64,000 bases of DNA from Chloroflexota bacterium (lineage in GTDB: Bacteria > Chloroflexota > UBA6077 > JACCZL01), in contig JAUJPG010000010.1 of NCBI GenBank assembly GCA_030447245.1, positions 1 through 64,000 of the forward strand. Reading direction: 5' to 3'. A program made the translations under genes and the position numbers. The notes below the pieces were generated by a model, which saw only the letters and a list, made by a program, of their open reading frames with translations, was not told where the DNA came from and did not search any database. This document shows, one piece after another, positions 42,559 through 51,918 of the stretch. Each line of letters starts with the position of its first letter. The stretch's first letter is position 1.

Positions 42559-44979
42559 ATGAAAGTGCCGCTGAGATGGCTGTGCGAATGGGTGGACCTC
42601 ACACTGCCGGTGGACGAGCTTGTCCACCGGCTGAACCTTTCCGGTACCGAGGTCGAGGACGTCATTCGGCTCGAGGCTGAGTGGGAAGGGGTCTACGTTG
42701 CTGAGGTGGTCGGCCTGGAGCGCCACCCCCAGGCCGACACGCTCTTCGTCGCCCGTCTGGACGTTGGTAGTCACGGGCTGGCGACGGTCGTGACTGGAGC
42801 CGCGAACCTGCACGTCGGAGCGCGTGTCCCCCTCGTCCAGCCAGGCGGTCGGCTCCCGGGTGGCCGGCAGATCGGGGCCGAGGCGCTCCGTGGGGTCTTG
42901 TCGGAGGGCATGCTCTGCTCGGGCGACGAGCTGGGCCTGTCGCCCGATCGGTCAGGCATCTACCTCCTCGACGGAGGGCCTGCCGACGCCGTTGGGCGAC
43001 CGCTCGGCAACGTGCTTGGCGACACGATCCTAGATTTGTACGTGACGCCAAATAGGCCGGATTGTCTCTCCGTCTATGGTGTTGCCCGCGAGGTTCACGC
43101 GATCACCGGCGCACCGCTTCGTCGGGTCCAGACCAGCTCGCCGCGCGGACCGCGCGCGGCATCCGAGCTGCTGGGCGTGGAAATCATCGACCGAGAGCTC
43201 TGTGCGCGCTTCACCGGGGCCCATGTCGCTGGAGTGACCGTCGCACCGTCACCTGGCTGGCTCCAACGCCGCTTGCACCTGGCCGGCGTACGGCCGATCA
43301 ACAACGTGGTGGATGCGACCAACTACACGATGCTCGAGTTGGGCCAGCCACAGCACGCCTTCGATGCCGACCGCCTGGGCAGCACGATCGTCGTCCGCCG
43401 GGCGGTTGCCGGCGAGCGGCTGGTGACGCTCGACGGTGAGGAACGTGTCCTTGATGGGGACATGCTAGTGATCGCCGACGCGCTCAACCCGGTCAGCATC
43501 GCCGGAGTGATGGGCGGTGCTTCAACCGAAGTGAGTGACTCCACCCGGAACGTGGTTTTGGAGACCGCCAACTTCGAGTCCGTGGCGATCCGTCGAACGT
43601 CGACCCGCCTACGGCTTGGGAGCGAGGCGTCGCGTCGGTTCGAGCGCGGCATTGACCCAGGACTGGCGAAGGTGGCCGCCGAAGCGACCGTCGAGTTGCT
43701 CGTCCGACTGACTGGCGGAAGCGCTGCGACTGGAATCGTCGACGTCTACCCGGGTCGTCCCGAGCCGCGGCAGATACTGCTGCACGAGGACGACGTGGCG
43801 GCACTACTCGGCCGAGCGTACGCCCGCAGTCAGGTCGCCGCAGTGCTGTCCTCGCTTGACTTCGACGTCGAGCCGCGAGGCGAGCGGCTGCTGGTGACCG
43901 TCCCCGGTCACCGCCCGGACGTAGAGGGACGCGCCGACCTGGCCGAGGAGGTCGGCCGCATCACTGGCTACGATGCTATCCCCGAGACGCTGCCGACTGG
44001 TGCTCCGCCGGAGCCGAAAGCCGACCCAGAGCTCGTGGCCGCTGAACGAGCCAGGGATGTGCTCGTCGGCTGCGGGTTGCGCGAGGTCATCACGTACTCC
44101 CTGGTCGGATCAGACTCGGAGCAGCGGCTGCGATTTTTGGACGATGCTGAAGTACCGGACCCGATCCAGGTGGCGAACCCGATCTCGGGCGAGCACTCCG
44201 TGCTGCGGACCACCCTTGTGCCGAGCTTAGTCGAGGTAGCGCGGTCGAACCTGCGCCACCGCGACGGCGTGGCAATCTTCGAGCTGTCGCGAGCGTATCT
44301 CCCTCCCTTGCAGCCGTTGCCAGCTGAGCCGCCGCGATTGGGGATTGTGCTCGTCGGGCGAATCACTCCGGCCGCCTGGAACGTGCCTGCTCGCGATGCG
44401 GACTTCTACGACCTGAAGGGGATCCAGGGGATCATCGAGGCGGAGCTTGCGCGCGTGCGGCGGACAGCGCGGTTCGTACCCGCCTCCGTGCGCGCCTATC
44501 CCCCGCGTCGGTGTGCTCGCGTGTTGATCGACTCAGCCCCCGCAGTCGGCATACTGGGGCAGATCCATCCTCTCGCCGCCGAGCGGTTCGATCTGCGCGG
44601 GCGTGACGTCTATGCCGCCGAGCTGTGGTTCGACGTTCTCGCCCACCGTGCGCGCAATCAGCGCCAGATCTCCCCGTTGCCGCGATTCCCAGCGGCCGAG
44701 CGCGACCTGGCACTGGTCATCGACCAATCGGCGCTCGCGGAAGACGTCGCCGCCGAAATCCTCTCAAGTGGCGGCGACCTGATCGAAGGCGTGAGCCTCT
44801 TCGACGTGTTCGAGGGCAGGGAGGGCCGCCCGGTCCCCACTGGCAAGAGAAACCTGGCATACACCCTGCGTTTTCGTGCACACGATCGAACCCTGACCGA
44901 TGTCGAGGTGGACGCCGCCGTAGCGCACATCGTGGACGCGACCGCCGCGCGGTTCGGCGCCACCGTCCGCGGGAAGTGA
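42559..44979 (+). CDS. pheT: Phenylalanyl-tRNA synthetase beta chain
   Basis: The 806-residue protein is the beta subunit of PheRS. It has the N-terminal domain (KVPLRWLCEWVDLTLPVDEL), a tRNA-binding OB domain (VVGLERHPQADTLFVARLDV), B3/B4 with the editing site (RPINNVVDATNYTMLELGQP; FDADRLGSTIVV), the B5 domain, the inactive synthetase-like core (ITYSLVGSDSEQRLRFLDD) and a C-terminal ferredoxin-like anticodon-binding domain ending HIVDATAARFGATVRGK. The start is ATG at 42559. It follows pheS and is followed by mutS2 after 20 bases, so all three probably share a transcript. Confidence 0.96.
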   Translation: MKVPLRWLCEWVDLTLPVDELVHRLNLSGTEVEDVIRLEAEWEGVYVAEVVGLERHPQADTLFVARLDVGSHGLATVVTGAANLHVGARVPLVQPGGRLPGGRQIGAEALRGVLSEGMLCSGDELGLSPDRSGIYLLDGGPADAVGRPLGNVLGDTILDLYVTPNRPDCLSVYGVAREVHAITGAPLRRVQTSSPRGPRAASELLGVEIIDRELCARFTGAHVAGVTVAPSPGWLQRRLHLAGVRPINNVVDATNYTMLELGQPQHAFDADRLGSTIVVRRAVAGERLVTLDGEERVLDGDMLVIADALNPVSIAGVMGGASTEVSDSTRNVVLETANFESVAIRRTSTRLRLGSEASRRFERGIDPGLAKVAAEATVELLVRLTGGSAATGIVDVYPGRPEPRQILLHEDDVAALLGRAYARSQVAAVLSSLDFDVEPRGERLLVTVPGHRPDVEGRADLAEEVGRITGYDAIPETLPTGAPPEPKADPELVAAERARDVLVGCGLREVITYSLVGSDSEQRLRFLDDAEVPDPIQVANPISGEHSVLRTTLVPSLVEVARSNLRHRDGVAIFELSRAYLPPLQPLPAEPPRLGIVLVGRITPAAWNVPARDADFYDLKGIQGIIEAELARVRRTARFVPASVRAYPPRRCARVLIDSAPAVGILGQIHPLAAERFDLRGRDVYAAELWFDVLAHRARNQRQISPLPRFPAAERDLALVIDQSALAEDVAAEILSSGGDLIEGVSLFDVFEGREGRPVPTGKRNLAYTLRFRAHDRTLTDVEVDAAVAHIVDATAARFGATVRGK

Positions 44980-44999
44980 CTAGCACCCGAGAGGGGACC

Positions 45000-46667
45000 A
45001 TGTCCTCGCTCGATCATCCAGGTCCCAGTGCCGCGTTCGCGCTTGACGCGCTGGAATTCGACAAGGTGCGTGCGATGCTCGCCGGCAGGACGTCGTTCTC
45101 TGCCGGCCGAGAGCTGGCCCTGGCGCTCGAGCCGTCACCCGAGATAGAGACCGCCGAGCGGCTCCAGGCGACCACCGAGGAGGCGCGGCGGCTTCCAACG
45201 TTGAAGCCTGGTCTGACCTTCGCCGGCGCGCGCGACGTTCGCCCGATTGTCCAGCGCGCTGCGCTTGGCGGTCTGCTCCAGCCTGTTGAACTGCTGGACG
45301 TGGTCGCGAGCGCTCGGGTAGCACGACTCTGGGGGTCGACGCTTTCCCGACTTTGCGATAGCATGCCGAACCTGGCGCTGTTGAGCGAGCGGCTTCGCGA
45401 CCACCGTCCGTTGATCGAAGACATCGAGCGGGCGATCGACCATGGTGGCGAAGTCTCGGACGATGCGAGTCCGCGGTTGCGCCAGCTCAGAAGCGACGTG
45501 CGGTCGGCCCAGGATCGGCTGCTCGCGCGGCTGCAGGGGCTGCTCAACTCGCCGGGAGTCCGACTCGCTCTGCAGGACGCGGTCATTACGCAGCGCAACG
45601 GCCGCTACGTCCTGCCGGTCCGCGCCGACGAGCGACAGCGCGTCAAGGGCATTGTCCACGACCAGTCGGCCAGCGGCGCGACGCTCTTCGTCGAGCCGCT
45701 GCCGATTGTCGAGGCTGGCAACCGCATCCGACAGATAGAGGCCGAGGAGCGGCATGAAACCGAGCGAATCCTCCGCGCGCTCAGCACCCTCGTCTCGACC
45801 GAACGAGACGCCCTCGACCTGAGCGTGGCGGCCCTGGCCGAGTTGGACCTACAGATGGCCAAGGGTCGCCTTGCCGACGATCAGGACGCGATCCGACCGG
45901 GCCTGCACGCCCTCCCGCGGACCGGCTCGGGACCCATCCTGCGACTGCTCGAGGCGCGGCACCCGCTCCTGAGCGTAGACGCGGTGCCACTAACGCTCGA
46001 GCTAGGAGCGGCGTTCGACGTCCTCGTGATCACCGGACCGAACACCGGCGGCAAGACAGTTGCGCTCAAGACTGTTGGGCTGCTGGCGCTGATGGCCCAG
46101 GCCGGGCTTCAGGTGCCGGCCGGCGCGGGCACGGAGCTGGCCGTCTTTCACGCCGTCCAGGCGGACATCGGCGACGAGCAGAGCATTGAGCAAAGCCTGT
46201 CTACGTTCTCCTCGCACCTGACCCACATCATCGCCATACTTGGCCAGCTCGACGCCTCTAGCCTGGTACTGCTCGACGAGTTAGGCGCGGGTACCGACCC
46301 CCAGGAGGGCTCGGCGCTCGCCCGGGCGATTCTGACATATCTGAGGGAGCGCGGTGCCTACGCAATCGCCACGACCCACTATTCCGAACTCAAGGCATTC
46401 GCCCACCTGACCCCGCGCGTCGAGAACGCGTCGGTCGAGTTCGATGAGCGAACCCTCGCGCCGACGTATCGGCTGCTGGTTGGGGTACCGGGACGGAGCA
46501 ACGCCCTGGTGATCGCCGCCCGTCTGGGGCTGCCGGGGGAGGTGGTCCGGATGGCCCGATCTCTGCTCAACCCGGCGAGCGTCGAGGCTGACGACTTGCT
46601 CACTCAGATTCAGCGGGACCGCGATGCCGCCGCCGAGCCAGGCGCGGCAACGTGCGGACGAGGCTGA
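45000..46667 (+). pseudogene. mutS2: MutS2, N-terminal part (frameshifted gene)
   Basis: This fragment of 555 residues holds the core, lever, clamp and ATPase domains of MutS2, a MutS-like protein that acts on recombination intermediates or collided ribosomes. The Walker A motif GPNTGGKTVALKT is near residue 345 and Walker B LVLLDELGAGTDPQEGSALA near 425. The frame then leaves the family at about 46632 and stops at 46667, while the rest of the protein continues in the +1 frame (46624-47409). One extra base, in the GC repeat at about 46628-46640, explains the shift. The joined protein would be about 800 residues, normal for MutS2. The break is either a mutation or an assembly error. Confidence 0.9.
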
Positions 46668-47409
46668 GCAGCTTCGCCGCCACGTGCGCGACGAGCTCCG
46701 ACGGACGGACCGTGAGCGCTACGAGATCCTCCAGCGCGCCCGTGGCGAGTCCGAACGACTCCTGGAGGAATTACGCCGAGAGGCCAACCGACGAATCCGA
46801 GAGCTCGGGTCGCTCGGCCCGGAATTGCGCCCTCTCCGGGACGCCGCCCGCTCCCTTGAGGCGCTCCGTCCGCTGCCGGAGCCCCAGATCCGCCAAGAGA
46901 TCGAGCTGGACGCAGGACCGCGCGGGGCTGTCGTCGTGCGGCCAGGGGCCGAGCTCGTCGTGCCCCGGCTCGGCGTACTGGGGTTGGTGGTCCAGGTGGC
47001 ACCCAACGGCGACGCGGAGCTGGACGTTCGGGGCATGCGGGTGCGCGTACCGGCGTCCGAGTTGGCGGAGGCGCGGCCGGCGAACCGGAGCGAGCGGGCC
47101 GACGTGCGCCACGCGGCGCCAAGCGGGCCGGTGATCGCTCGCGGCGAGGCAGCCCCGACTGCGCCGTCGACGGAGCTAGATTTGCGTGGTTTGCGGCGGG
47201 ACGAAGCCGCCGAAACGCTGGACCGGTATCTCAACGACGCCTACCTGAGTGGGTTGCGCGCGGCCCGCGTGATCCACGGAAAGGGAAGCGGTGCGGTTCG
47301 CGCCGCCGTCCGCGAGCAGCTCCGCGATCATCCGCTGGTGTCGACGTTCAGCGCCGCCGATGCGCGTAGCGGCGGTGACGGCGTCACCGAGGTGATGCTG
47401 GCGAGCTAG
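46624..47409 (+). pseudogene. mutS2: MutS2, C-terminal part with Smr domain (frameshifted gene)
   Basis: This 261-residue frame continues MutS2. The coiled helix ADEAEQLRRHVRDELRRTDR follows on from the end of the previous frame, then a KOW-like region (VVVRPGAELVVPRLGVLGL) and the Smr nuclease domain (TELDLRGLRRDEAAETLDRY; LRAARVIHGKGSGAVRAAV) with the LDLRG and HGKGxG motifs. It has no independent ribosome-binding site visible and would be made only if the frameshift is an artefact or is corrected. It ends at TAG at 47409. Confidence 0.88.
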
Positions 47410-47483
47410 TCTGCGAACACGGCAGTCAGCATCGCTCGGCGTGCCACGGGCTGATGGCGGCCCACCGAGCGCCCAAAGACCCG

Positions 47484-47492
47484 TGGTATACT
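47484..47492 (+). promoter_or_regulatory. Extended -10 box before the zinc-ribbon membrane protein
   Basis: TGG-TATACT at 47484-47492 predicts a start near 47499, about 47 bases before the next gene. No -35 box was recognised. Confidence 0.5.
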
Positions 47493-47545
47493 CGCGCCGA
47501 TCGCTGGCAGGCCGGGCTTCCTGGCTGGCGCGGGGGTGACGCTGG

Positions 47546-48046
47546 GTGCTCGAGGAAATCATTGCTCAGGTCGAGCGCGTCCTGCGCATCGGCCTCACAA
47601 TCGTTACCGCCTATCTTGTAGCGCTCTGGATCGCCAGTATCTGGTGGACCTTCCGCGACATCCGCGCGCGAACGAACGACCTATTTCTGCAGGCCGCCAT
47701 GACGCTACTGGTGGCGGTGTTCAGCTTCGCCGGGCTCTTGATCTACGTCATCCTACGACCGCCGAAGACGCTCACCGAGCTGTACGAGGAGTCCCTGGAG
47801 GAGGAAGCGTTCCTCCAGGGCATCCACGTGCAGAGTGCCTGTCCGGTCTGCAAGCAGCGGGCAGAGCCGGGCTTCATCTTCTGCCCATGGTGCCAGACCC
47901 GACTGAAGCGACTGTGCGCGCGCTGCGAGCATCCGATGATGCTCCGGTGGAAGGCATGCCCCTACTGTGGCCAGGCCGTCACGGCGCCGCCGGCCGTCGT
48001 TGACTCGCGCACCCAGGAGCTGCCGCTCTCGTCCGGGCGACGCTGA
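47546..48046 (+). CDS. Membrane protein with C-terminal double zinc ribbon
   Basis: The 166-residue protein has two N-terminal membrane helices (IGLTIVTAYLVALWIASIWW, about 14-35; AAMTLLVAVFSFAGLLIYVI, about 50-69) and a cytosolic domain with two zinc ribbons: CPVCKQRAEPGFIFCPWC near residues 99-116 and CARCEHPMMLRWKACPYC near 123-140. Such proteins are common in Chloroflexota but have no assigned role. The GTG start at 47546 lacks a clear ribosome site. It is convergent with the MalK-type ATPase gene, with a bidirectional hairpin between them. Confidence 0.8.
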   Translation: MLEEIIAQVERVLRIGLTIVTAYLVALWIASIWWTFRDIRARTNDLFLQAAMTLLVAVFSFAGLLIYVILRPPKTLTELYEESLEEEAFLQGIHVQSACPVCKQRAEPGFIFCPWCQTRLKRLCARCEHPMMLRWKACPYCGQAVTAPPAVVDSRTQELPLSSGRR

Positions 48047-48082
48047 TGTGGATGAGGCAGTAGCTACGCTTCGGCAGATAGT

Positions 48083-48116
48083 AGAAGGCCCCGGAGCGTG
48101 TGCCCCGGGGCCTTCT
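48083..48116. terminator. Bidirectional terminator hairpin
   Basis: AGAAGGCCCCGG at 48083-48094 and its exact complement CCGGGGCCTTCT at 48105-48116 flank a 10-base loop, between convergent genes. There is no T run on either side, so termination may need help from convergent placement or Rho. Confidence 0.7.
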
Positions 48117-48167
48117 GCATGTCCGTCACGGCTTCGCTGCTCTATTCGCTCTTGACGCTGTACTTCC

Positions 48168-48806
48168 TCAAGCGAGCGCCTGCTCGGTCTGCTTGTCGAA
48201 GATGTGCATCTTCTCAGTGTCAAAGACGATGTCGACAGCCTTGCCGGCCGACATGTCAGCGCGCGCGGGCATTCGGCTGGTGAACTCCTGGGTGCCAGCC
48301 CTGAGGTACACGAACAGCTCGGACCCGAGCGGCTCAACGACCTCGACGTTGACTACCGCCCGCTGGTGCTCCGGGGCGTCGCGCCGTTCGTTGCGGTCGT
48401 GGATGTCCTCGGGACGAATGCCGAACACGATGTCTTGACCCAGTGCCGGCTTGAGCTGGTTCTGCTTGTGGACGGGCACATGTAGGCGCATCGCGCCCGT
48501 GTCGACGTACATCTCATTCTCGACGCCGTTGCCGACGAGCTGAGCATTGAAGAAGTTCATCGCCGGGCTGCCAATGAAGCCGGCCACGAACATGTTAGAC
48601 GGACGATCGTAAAGCTGCTGCGGCGTGTCCAACTGCTGCAGGATGCCGTCGCGCATGACGGCGATGCGGTGACCCATGGTCATGGCCTCGACCTGGTCGT
48701 GCGTGACGTAGATCACCGTCGTCTGGAGTCGCTGGTGGAGCTTGATCAGATTGGCCCGCGTTTCGACGCGTAGCTTGGCATCAAGGTTGGACAGCGGCTC
48801 GTCCAT
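48168..48806 (-). pseudogene. MalK/UgpC-type ABC transporter ATPase, C-terminal part (frameshifted gene)
   Basis: This frame holds the second half of a sugar-type ABC ATPase: [16 protein letters not shown] with the Walker B end, YVTHDQVEAMTMGHRIAVMRDG with the H-loop, QQLDTPQQLYDRPSNMFVAGF, and a regulatory TOBE domain ending MHIFDKQTEQALA. In-frame homology actually starts earlier, near 48913, with [15 protein letters not shown] (the ABC signature), before the first ATG. The gene is split from the N-terminal part by a one-base deletion near 48912-48918. The intact protein would be about 368 residues. No permease or binding-protein genes are nearby, as is usual for shared MalK-type ATPases. 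Confidence 0.88.
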
Positions 48807-49273
48807 GAGGAAGACGAGCGGCTCGCGGACGATGGCCCGCCCGAGCGCGACGCGCTGGCGCTGACCACCCGAGAGCTGCTTGGGCTTGCGCTTGAGCAGG
48901 TTTGCCAGCCCGAGAGGCCGGCTGCTTCCTGGACGCGCCGCTCGATCTCGCTCTTCGGCGTCTTGCGGAGTTTGAGCCCGAACGCCAGATTATCGTAGAC
49001 GGTCATGTGCGGGTAGAGCGCGTAGCTCTGGAATACCATCGCAATGTCGCGATCTTTGGGCGCTACGTCGTTGACGCGGCGATCCCCGATGAACATCTCG
49101 CCCGCGGTGATCTCTTCCAGCCCGGCGATCATCCGCAAAGCCGTCGACTTGCCGCACCCAGAAGGTCCGACGAGTACCAGGAACTCGCGGTCGTGGACCT
49201 GGATGCTCAAATCATTGACCGCGGTCACATCGCCGAACTGCTTGGTGACGTGGTCGAGCGTCACTCCCGCCAT
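48746..49273 (-). pseudogene. MalK/UgpC-type ABC transporter ATPase, N-terminal part (frameshifted gene)
   Basis: This part starts [19 protein letters not shown] and has Walker A in [19 protein letters not shown], the Q-loop [19 protein letters not shown] and [11 protein letters not shown] before the frame shifts. The remaining residues are out of frame and read as Ser/Arg-rich noise. ATG at 49273 has the site GGGGGGTG. A promoter with TGGACA and TATGCT, 17 bases apart, lies upstream. The gene was probably functional recently, or is intact in the real genome. Confidence 0.88.
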
Positions 49274-49354
49274 TGGGACACCCCCTTGAGCCTCACCCAA
49301 CGTTGCTTGAAGCGGGGCACCATGCCGCGCCCTCTTCTCTGCTGGGGCGGCGAT

Positions 49355-49383
49355 AGCATAGCGCAGATCGAGCACCCTGTCCA
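49355..49383 (-). promoter_or_regulatory. Promoter of the MalK-type ATPase gene
   Basis: On the minus strand TGGACA (49383-49378) and TATGCT (49360-49355) are 17 bases apart; the -35 box differs from consensus at one position. The start is predicted near 49348, 75 bases before the ATG. Confidence 0.65.
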
Positions 49384-49464
49384 GCCTCGTGCCAATGTAT
49401 GCCCCGACCGCCTGTTCTCCTTGTCGGCGGATAACTCGATCGACACTGGAACGGAACGGCGCCC

Positions 49465-49473
49465 TGGTACAAT
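49465..49473 (+). promoter_or_regulatory. Extended -10 box of the DUF624-like gene, likely leaderless
   Basis: TGG-TACAAT at 49465-49473 predicts a transcription start at about 49480, which is the A of the start codon ATG. There is no room for a Shine-Dalgarno sequence. Confidence 0.55.
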
Positions 49474-49479
49474 CGAGCC

Positions 49480-50250
49480 ATGTTGGCGGCCCTCCGCGTC
49501 CTCTGGCGGGCGCTCGTCCACTTCTATGATGAGTCGTTGCTGCTCATCCGCGCGAATGTGGTCTGGTTCATCGGAAGCATCCCGCTGTTCCTCGTCGCGA
49601 TGGCGGCGGCGTGGGCGTTCGTGCCACCGGTCGATCCAGAGTCCCCGCCGGTGGTCTGGCCGCTGATGCTGTCGGGCTTCGTCCTGTTGGTGGTGCCCTC
49701 GCCATTTACCATTGGGGTCAGCGCGCTGGCCCGCGAGATCGTCCGCGGCGAGACGCCCGAGTTCGGCCTGTTCTGGGTGGCAGTGCTCCGCTGGTGGCGC
49801 CGCGGACTGGCGATGTTCGGGATCGGGGGGGCGGTGCTCGTCGCACTGGTCTTCAACACCGCGTTCTACCTTCAGGCAACCCAGGGCTGGCTCCAGGCGG
49901 TCAGCCTCCTCTGGCTGTATCTCATCCTGTACTGGATGACCCTCCAAGCCTACCTGATCCCGCTTCTGCTCACCTCGGAGGCTGACGGCGAGGACGGTGG
50001 GGTCTTGGTCGCGCCACTGCCGGCCCTCTACCGGCGTGCCGCGATCCTGGCGCTGGCCAATCCGATGTTCAGCCTCGTGCTGCTGCTTGGTACTGCCGTC
50101 GTGATGGTGCTCAGCGCGGTCGCGGTCCCGGTCTACCCACTCGTGGGCATGGGGTACGTGGCGCTGGTGGGCGCGCGCGCCATGCTCCATCTACGCCGAA
50201 AGTATTTGCCGGAGGAAGCCGCGGACGACACCGGTGGGGCCGTCGAGTGA
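49480..50250 (+). CDS. Integral membrane protein, DUF624-like
   Basis: The 256-residue protein has five or six membrane helices, including [20 protein letters not shown] (about 28-47), [58 protein letters not shown] and [20 protein letters not shown]. It resembles DUF624/YesL-like proteins in its start ([20 protein letters not shown]), but the match is by pattern. No function is assigned. Its stop overlaps the GTG start of the protein kinase gene, so the two are coupled. The transcript is probably leaderless. Confidence 0.75.
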   Translation: MLAALRVLWRALVHFYDESLLLIRANVVWFIGSIPLFLVAMAAAWAFVPPVDPESPPVVWPLMLSGFVLLVVPSPFTIGVSALAREIVRGETPEFGLFWVAVLRWWRRGLAMFGIGGAVLVALVFNTAFYLQATQGWLQAVSLLWLYLILYWMTLQAYLIPLLLTSEADGEDGGVLVAPLPALYRRAAILALANPMFSLVLLLGTAVVMVLSAVAVPVYPLVGMGYVALVGARAMLHLRRKYLPEEAADDTGGAVE

Positions 50251-51818
50251 CGGTCGTCTCGGATGTCCTGAACGGCCGATACCGCCTCGATGAGCTGCTC
50301 GGTCAGGGCGGGGCTGCCCTGGTCTACCGCGCCGAGGACATGGAGCTCGGACGTACCGTCGCGCTGAAGATCCTCCGCGACCAGTACAGTGCTGACCCCG
50401 AGTTCCTGGAGCGCTTCCGACGCGAGGCGCGGGCCGCCGCTGCCCTGAGCCACGCGAACATCATCGCCGTCTACGATGTCGGCCGCCAAGGCACTACCAA
50501 CTACATTGTCATGGAGTACGTCGAAGGAGAGGATCTCAAGGAGGTTATTCGCCGCGACGCTCCGCTGGCCCCGGCGCGGCTAGTCCACCTCGGCTGCCAG
50601 CTCGCCGCGGCCCTCGAGTACGCACACCGCCGCGGGCTCGTGCACCGCGACATTAAGCCGCAGAACGTGCTGGTCACCGCCGACGATCACGTCAAGGTCG
50701 GTGACTTCGGAATCGCGGTTGCGCTCGGCGCACGCTCGATCACCCAGACTGGGATGGTCATCGGGTCGGTCCACTACATGGCCCCGGAACAGGCGCTGGG
50801 CCAACCGAGCACCGCCACGACTGACGTCTACGCCGTTGGGGTCGTGCTGTACGAGATGGCGACTGGCCGACAGCCGTTCGAGGCCGAGTCGGCGCTCGCC
50901 GTTGCCCGGATGCATATCGACCAGACCGCGACTCGGCCTGAGCAGCTTAACCCTCGACTGCCTGTGCCGATCGCCGACGTCATCCTGAAGAGCATGGCCA
51001 AGGACCCAGGAGACCGTTATCAGTCGGCAGCCGAAGTGGCCGCGGCCTTGCGCGGTCAGCGCGCCCGCGCCAACACGCAAACGGTGGCCGTAGCGTCGCC
51101 AGCCGCCACGGCCCGGACTCGTCGGATGGTTGCCGCACCTGCCGCCGCGCGGACCGTCGCCGCGCGGCCGGTGGTGGCGTCGGCGAGCCCGGCCAAGGAT
51201 GCCCCGACCGCGGCGCTGCGCCTTTTGGCGGTTCTGGCCCTGCTACTCGGATTGATCGGCGCTGGCGTCGGGTGGTTCCTCGGCAGCCCGGCCGGCCCGA
51301 GCGGGCCTCGGCCGACACCCGCTCCGGTCGTCGTCAGTACGTCGACGCCGCCTCCGCCCACGCCGACGTCGCCCCCAGCCCCTCCGACCCCCACCCCGGT
51401 CCCCAAGCCGGCCGCGCCGGTCGCCACGCCGGTGCCAAAGCCCCCAACAGCCACGCCGGTTCCGCCCACGGTGACCCCGGTGCCGAAGCCGGCCGAGCCG
51501 ACCTCAACCCCGGTGCCGAAGCCGGCCGAGCCGACCTCAACCCCGGTGCCTCCGACCGCGGCACCCGCGCCGAAGCCCGCGCCCCCGACCGCCGCTGGGA
51601 AGCCCAAGGCAAAGGTACCGGAAAACAGCGTGCGGGTCCCGAACGTGGAAGGGATGGACCTGTCTCAAGCGCGCCGGACCCTTGAGGGCCAGGGCTTCAG
51701 GGTCGAGGTTGGGGAACGGAACACCGAGGAAAGGAAAGGCACAGTGATCGACCAGAATCCGGGCGCCGGCGACACCGTAGTGCCTGGTTCAGTTGTGCGG
51801 ATACTGATCGCGACGTAG
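50247..51818 (+). CDS. Serine/threonine protein kinase with one PASTA domain
   Basis: The 523-residue protein is a bacterial Hanks-type kinase. The kinase domain (about 1-270) has the P-loop LLGQGGAALVYRAE, Lys-41 in VALKILRD, the catalytic loop HRDIKPQN and DFG with the activation-loop APEQALG. A juxtamembrane Ala/Thr-rich region, one membrane helix (LRLLAVLALLLGLIGAGVGW, near 325-345), a Pro/Thr/Ala-rich extracellular linker (about 350-450) and one PASTA domain (VPNVEGMDLSQARRTLEGQG) follow. PknB-type kinases usually have several PASTA repeats, so a single one is reduced. PASTA domains sense muropeptides. GTG at 50247 overlaps the previous stop. Confidence 0.92.
   Translation: MTVVSDVLNGRYRLDELLGQGGAALVYRAEDMELGRTVALKILRDQYSADPEFLERFRREARAAAALSHANIIAVYDVGRQGTTNYIVMEYVEGEDLKEVIRRDAPLAPARLVHLGCQLAAALEYAHRRGLVHRDIKPQNVLVTADDHVKVGDFGIAVALGARSITQTGMVIGSVHYMAPEQALGQPSTATTDVYAVGVVLYEMATGRQPFEAESALAVARMHIDQTATRPEQLNPRLPVPIADVILKSMAKDPGDRYQSAAEVAAALRGQRARANTQTVAVASPAATARTRRMVAAPAAARTVAARPVVASASPAKDAPTAALRLLAVLALLLGLIGAGVGWFLGSPAGPSGPRPTPAPVVVSTSTPPPPTPTSPPAPPTPTPVPKPAAPVATPVPKPPTATPVPPTVTPVPKPAEPTSTPVPKPAEPTSTPVPPTAAPAPKPAPPTAAGKPKAKVPENSVRVPNVEGMDLSQARRTLEGQGFRVEVGERNTEERKGTVIDQNPGAGDTVVPGSVVRILIAT
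51475..51540 (+). repeat. Tandem 33-base repeat in the kinase linker
   Basis: Two identical 33-base units lie at 51475-51507 and 51508-51540, with a partial third copy after them. They encode PVPKPAEPTST-type units in the extracellular linker of the kinase. Confidence 0.9.
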
Positions 51819-51918
51819 GTGGTGAGCAGGCCAGGCTGGAGGCGGTGGCCCCGCGTCGGCTTGGGGCGCGGGCAGCGCGGCCGGGTGAGCCACATGGAAC
51901 TGCCGATCTGGGGGTGAC

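Noticed and set aside
51056-51607. Gly/Val-rich minus-strand frame that looks like a repeat protein
   Set aside because: It is the reverse reading of the Pro/Thr linker of the PASTA kinase, and the repeats come from the 33-base duplication.
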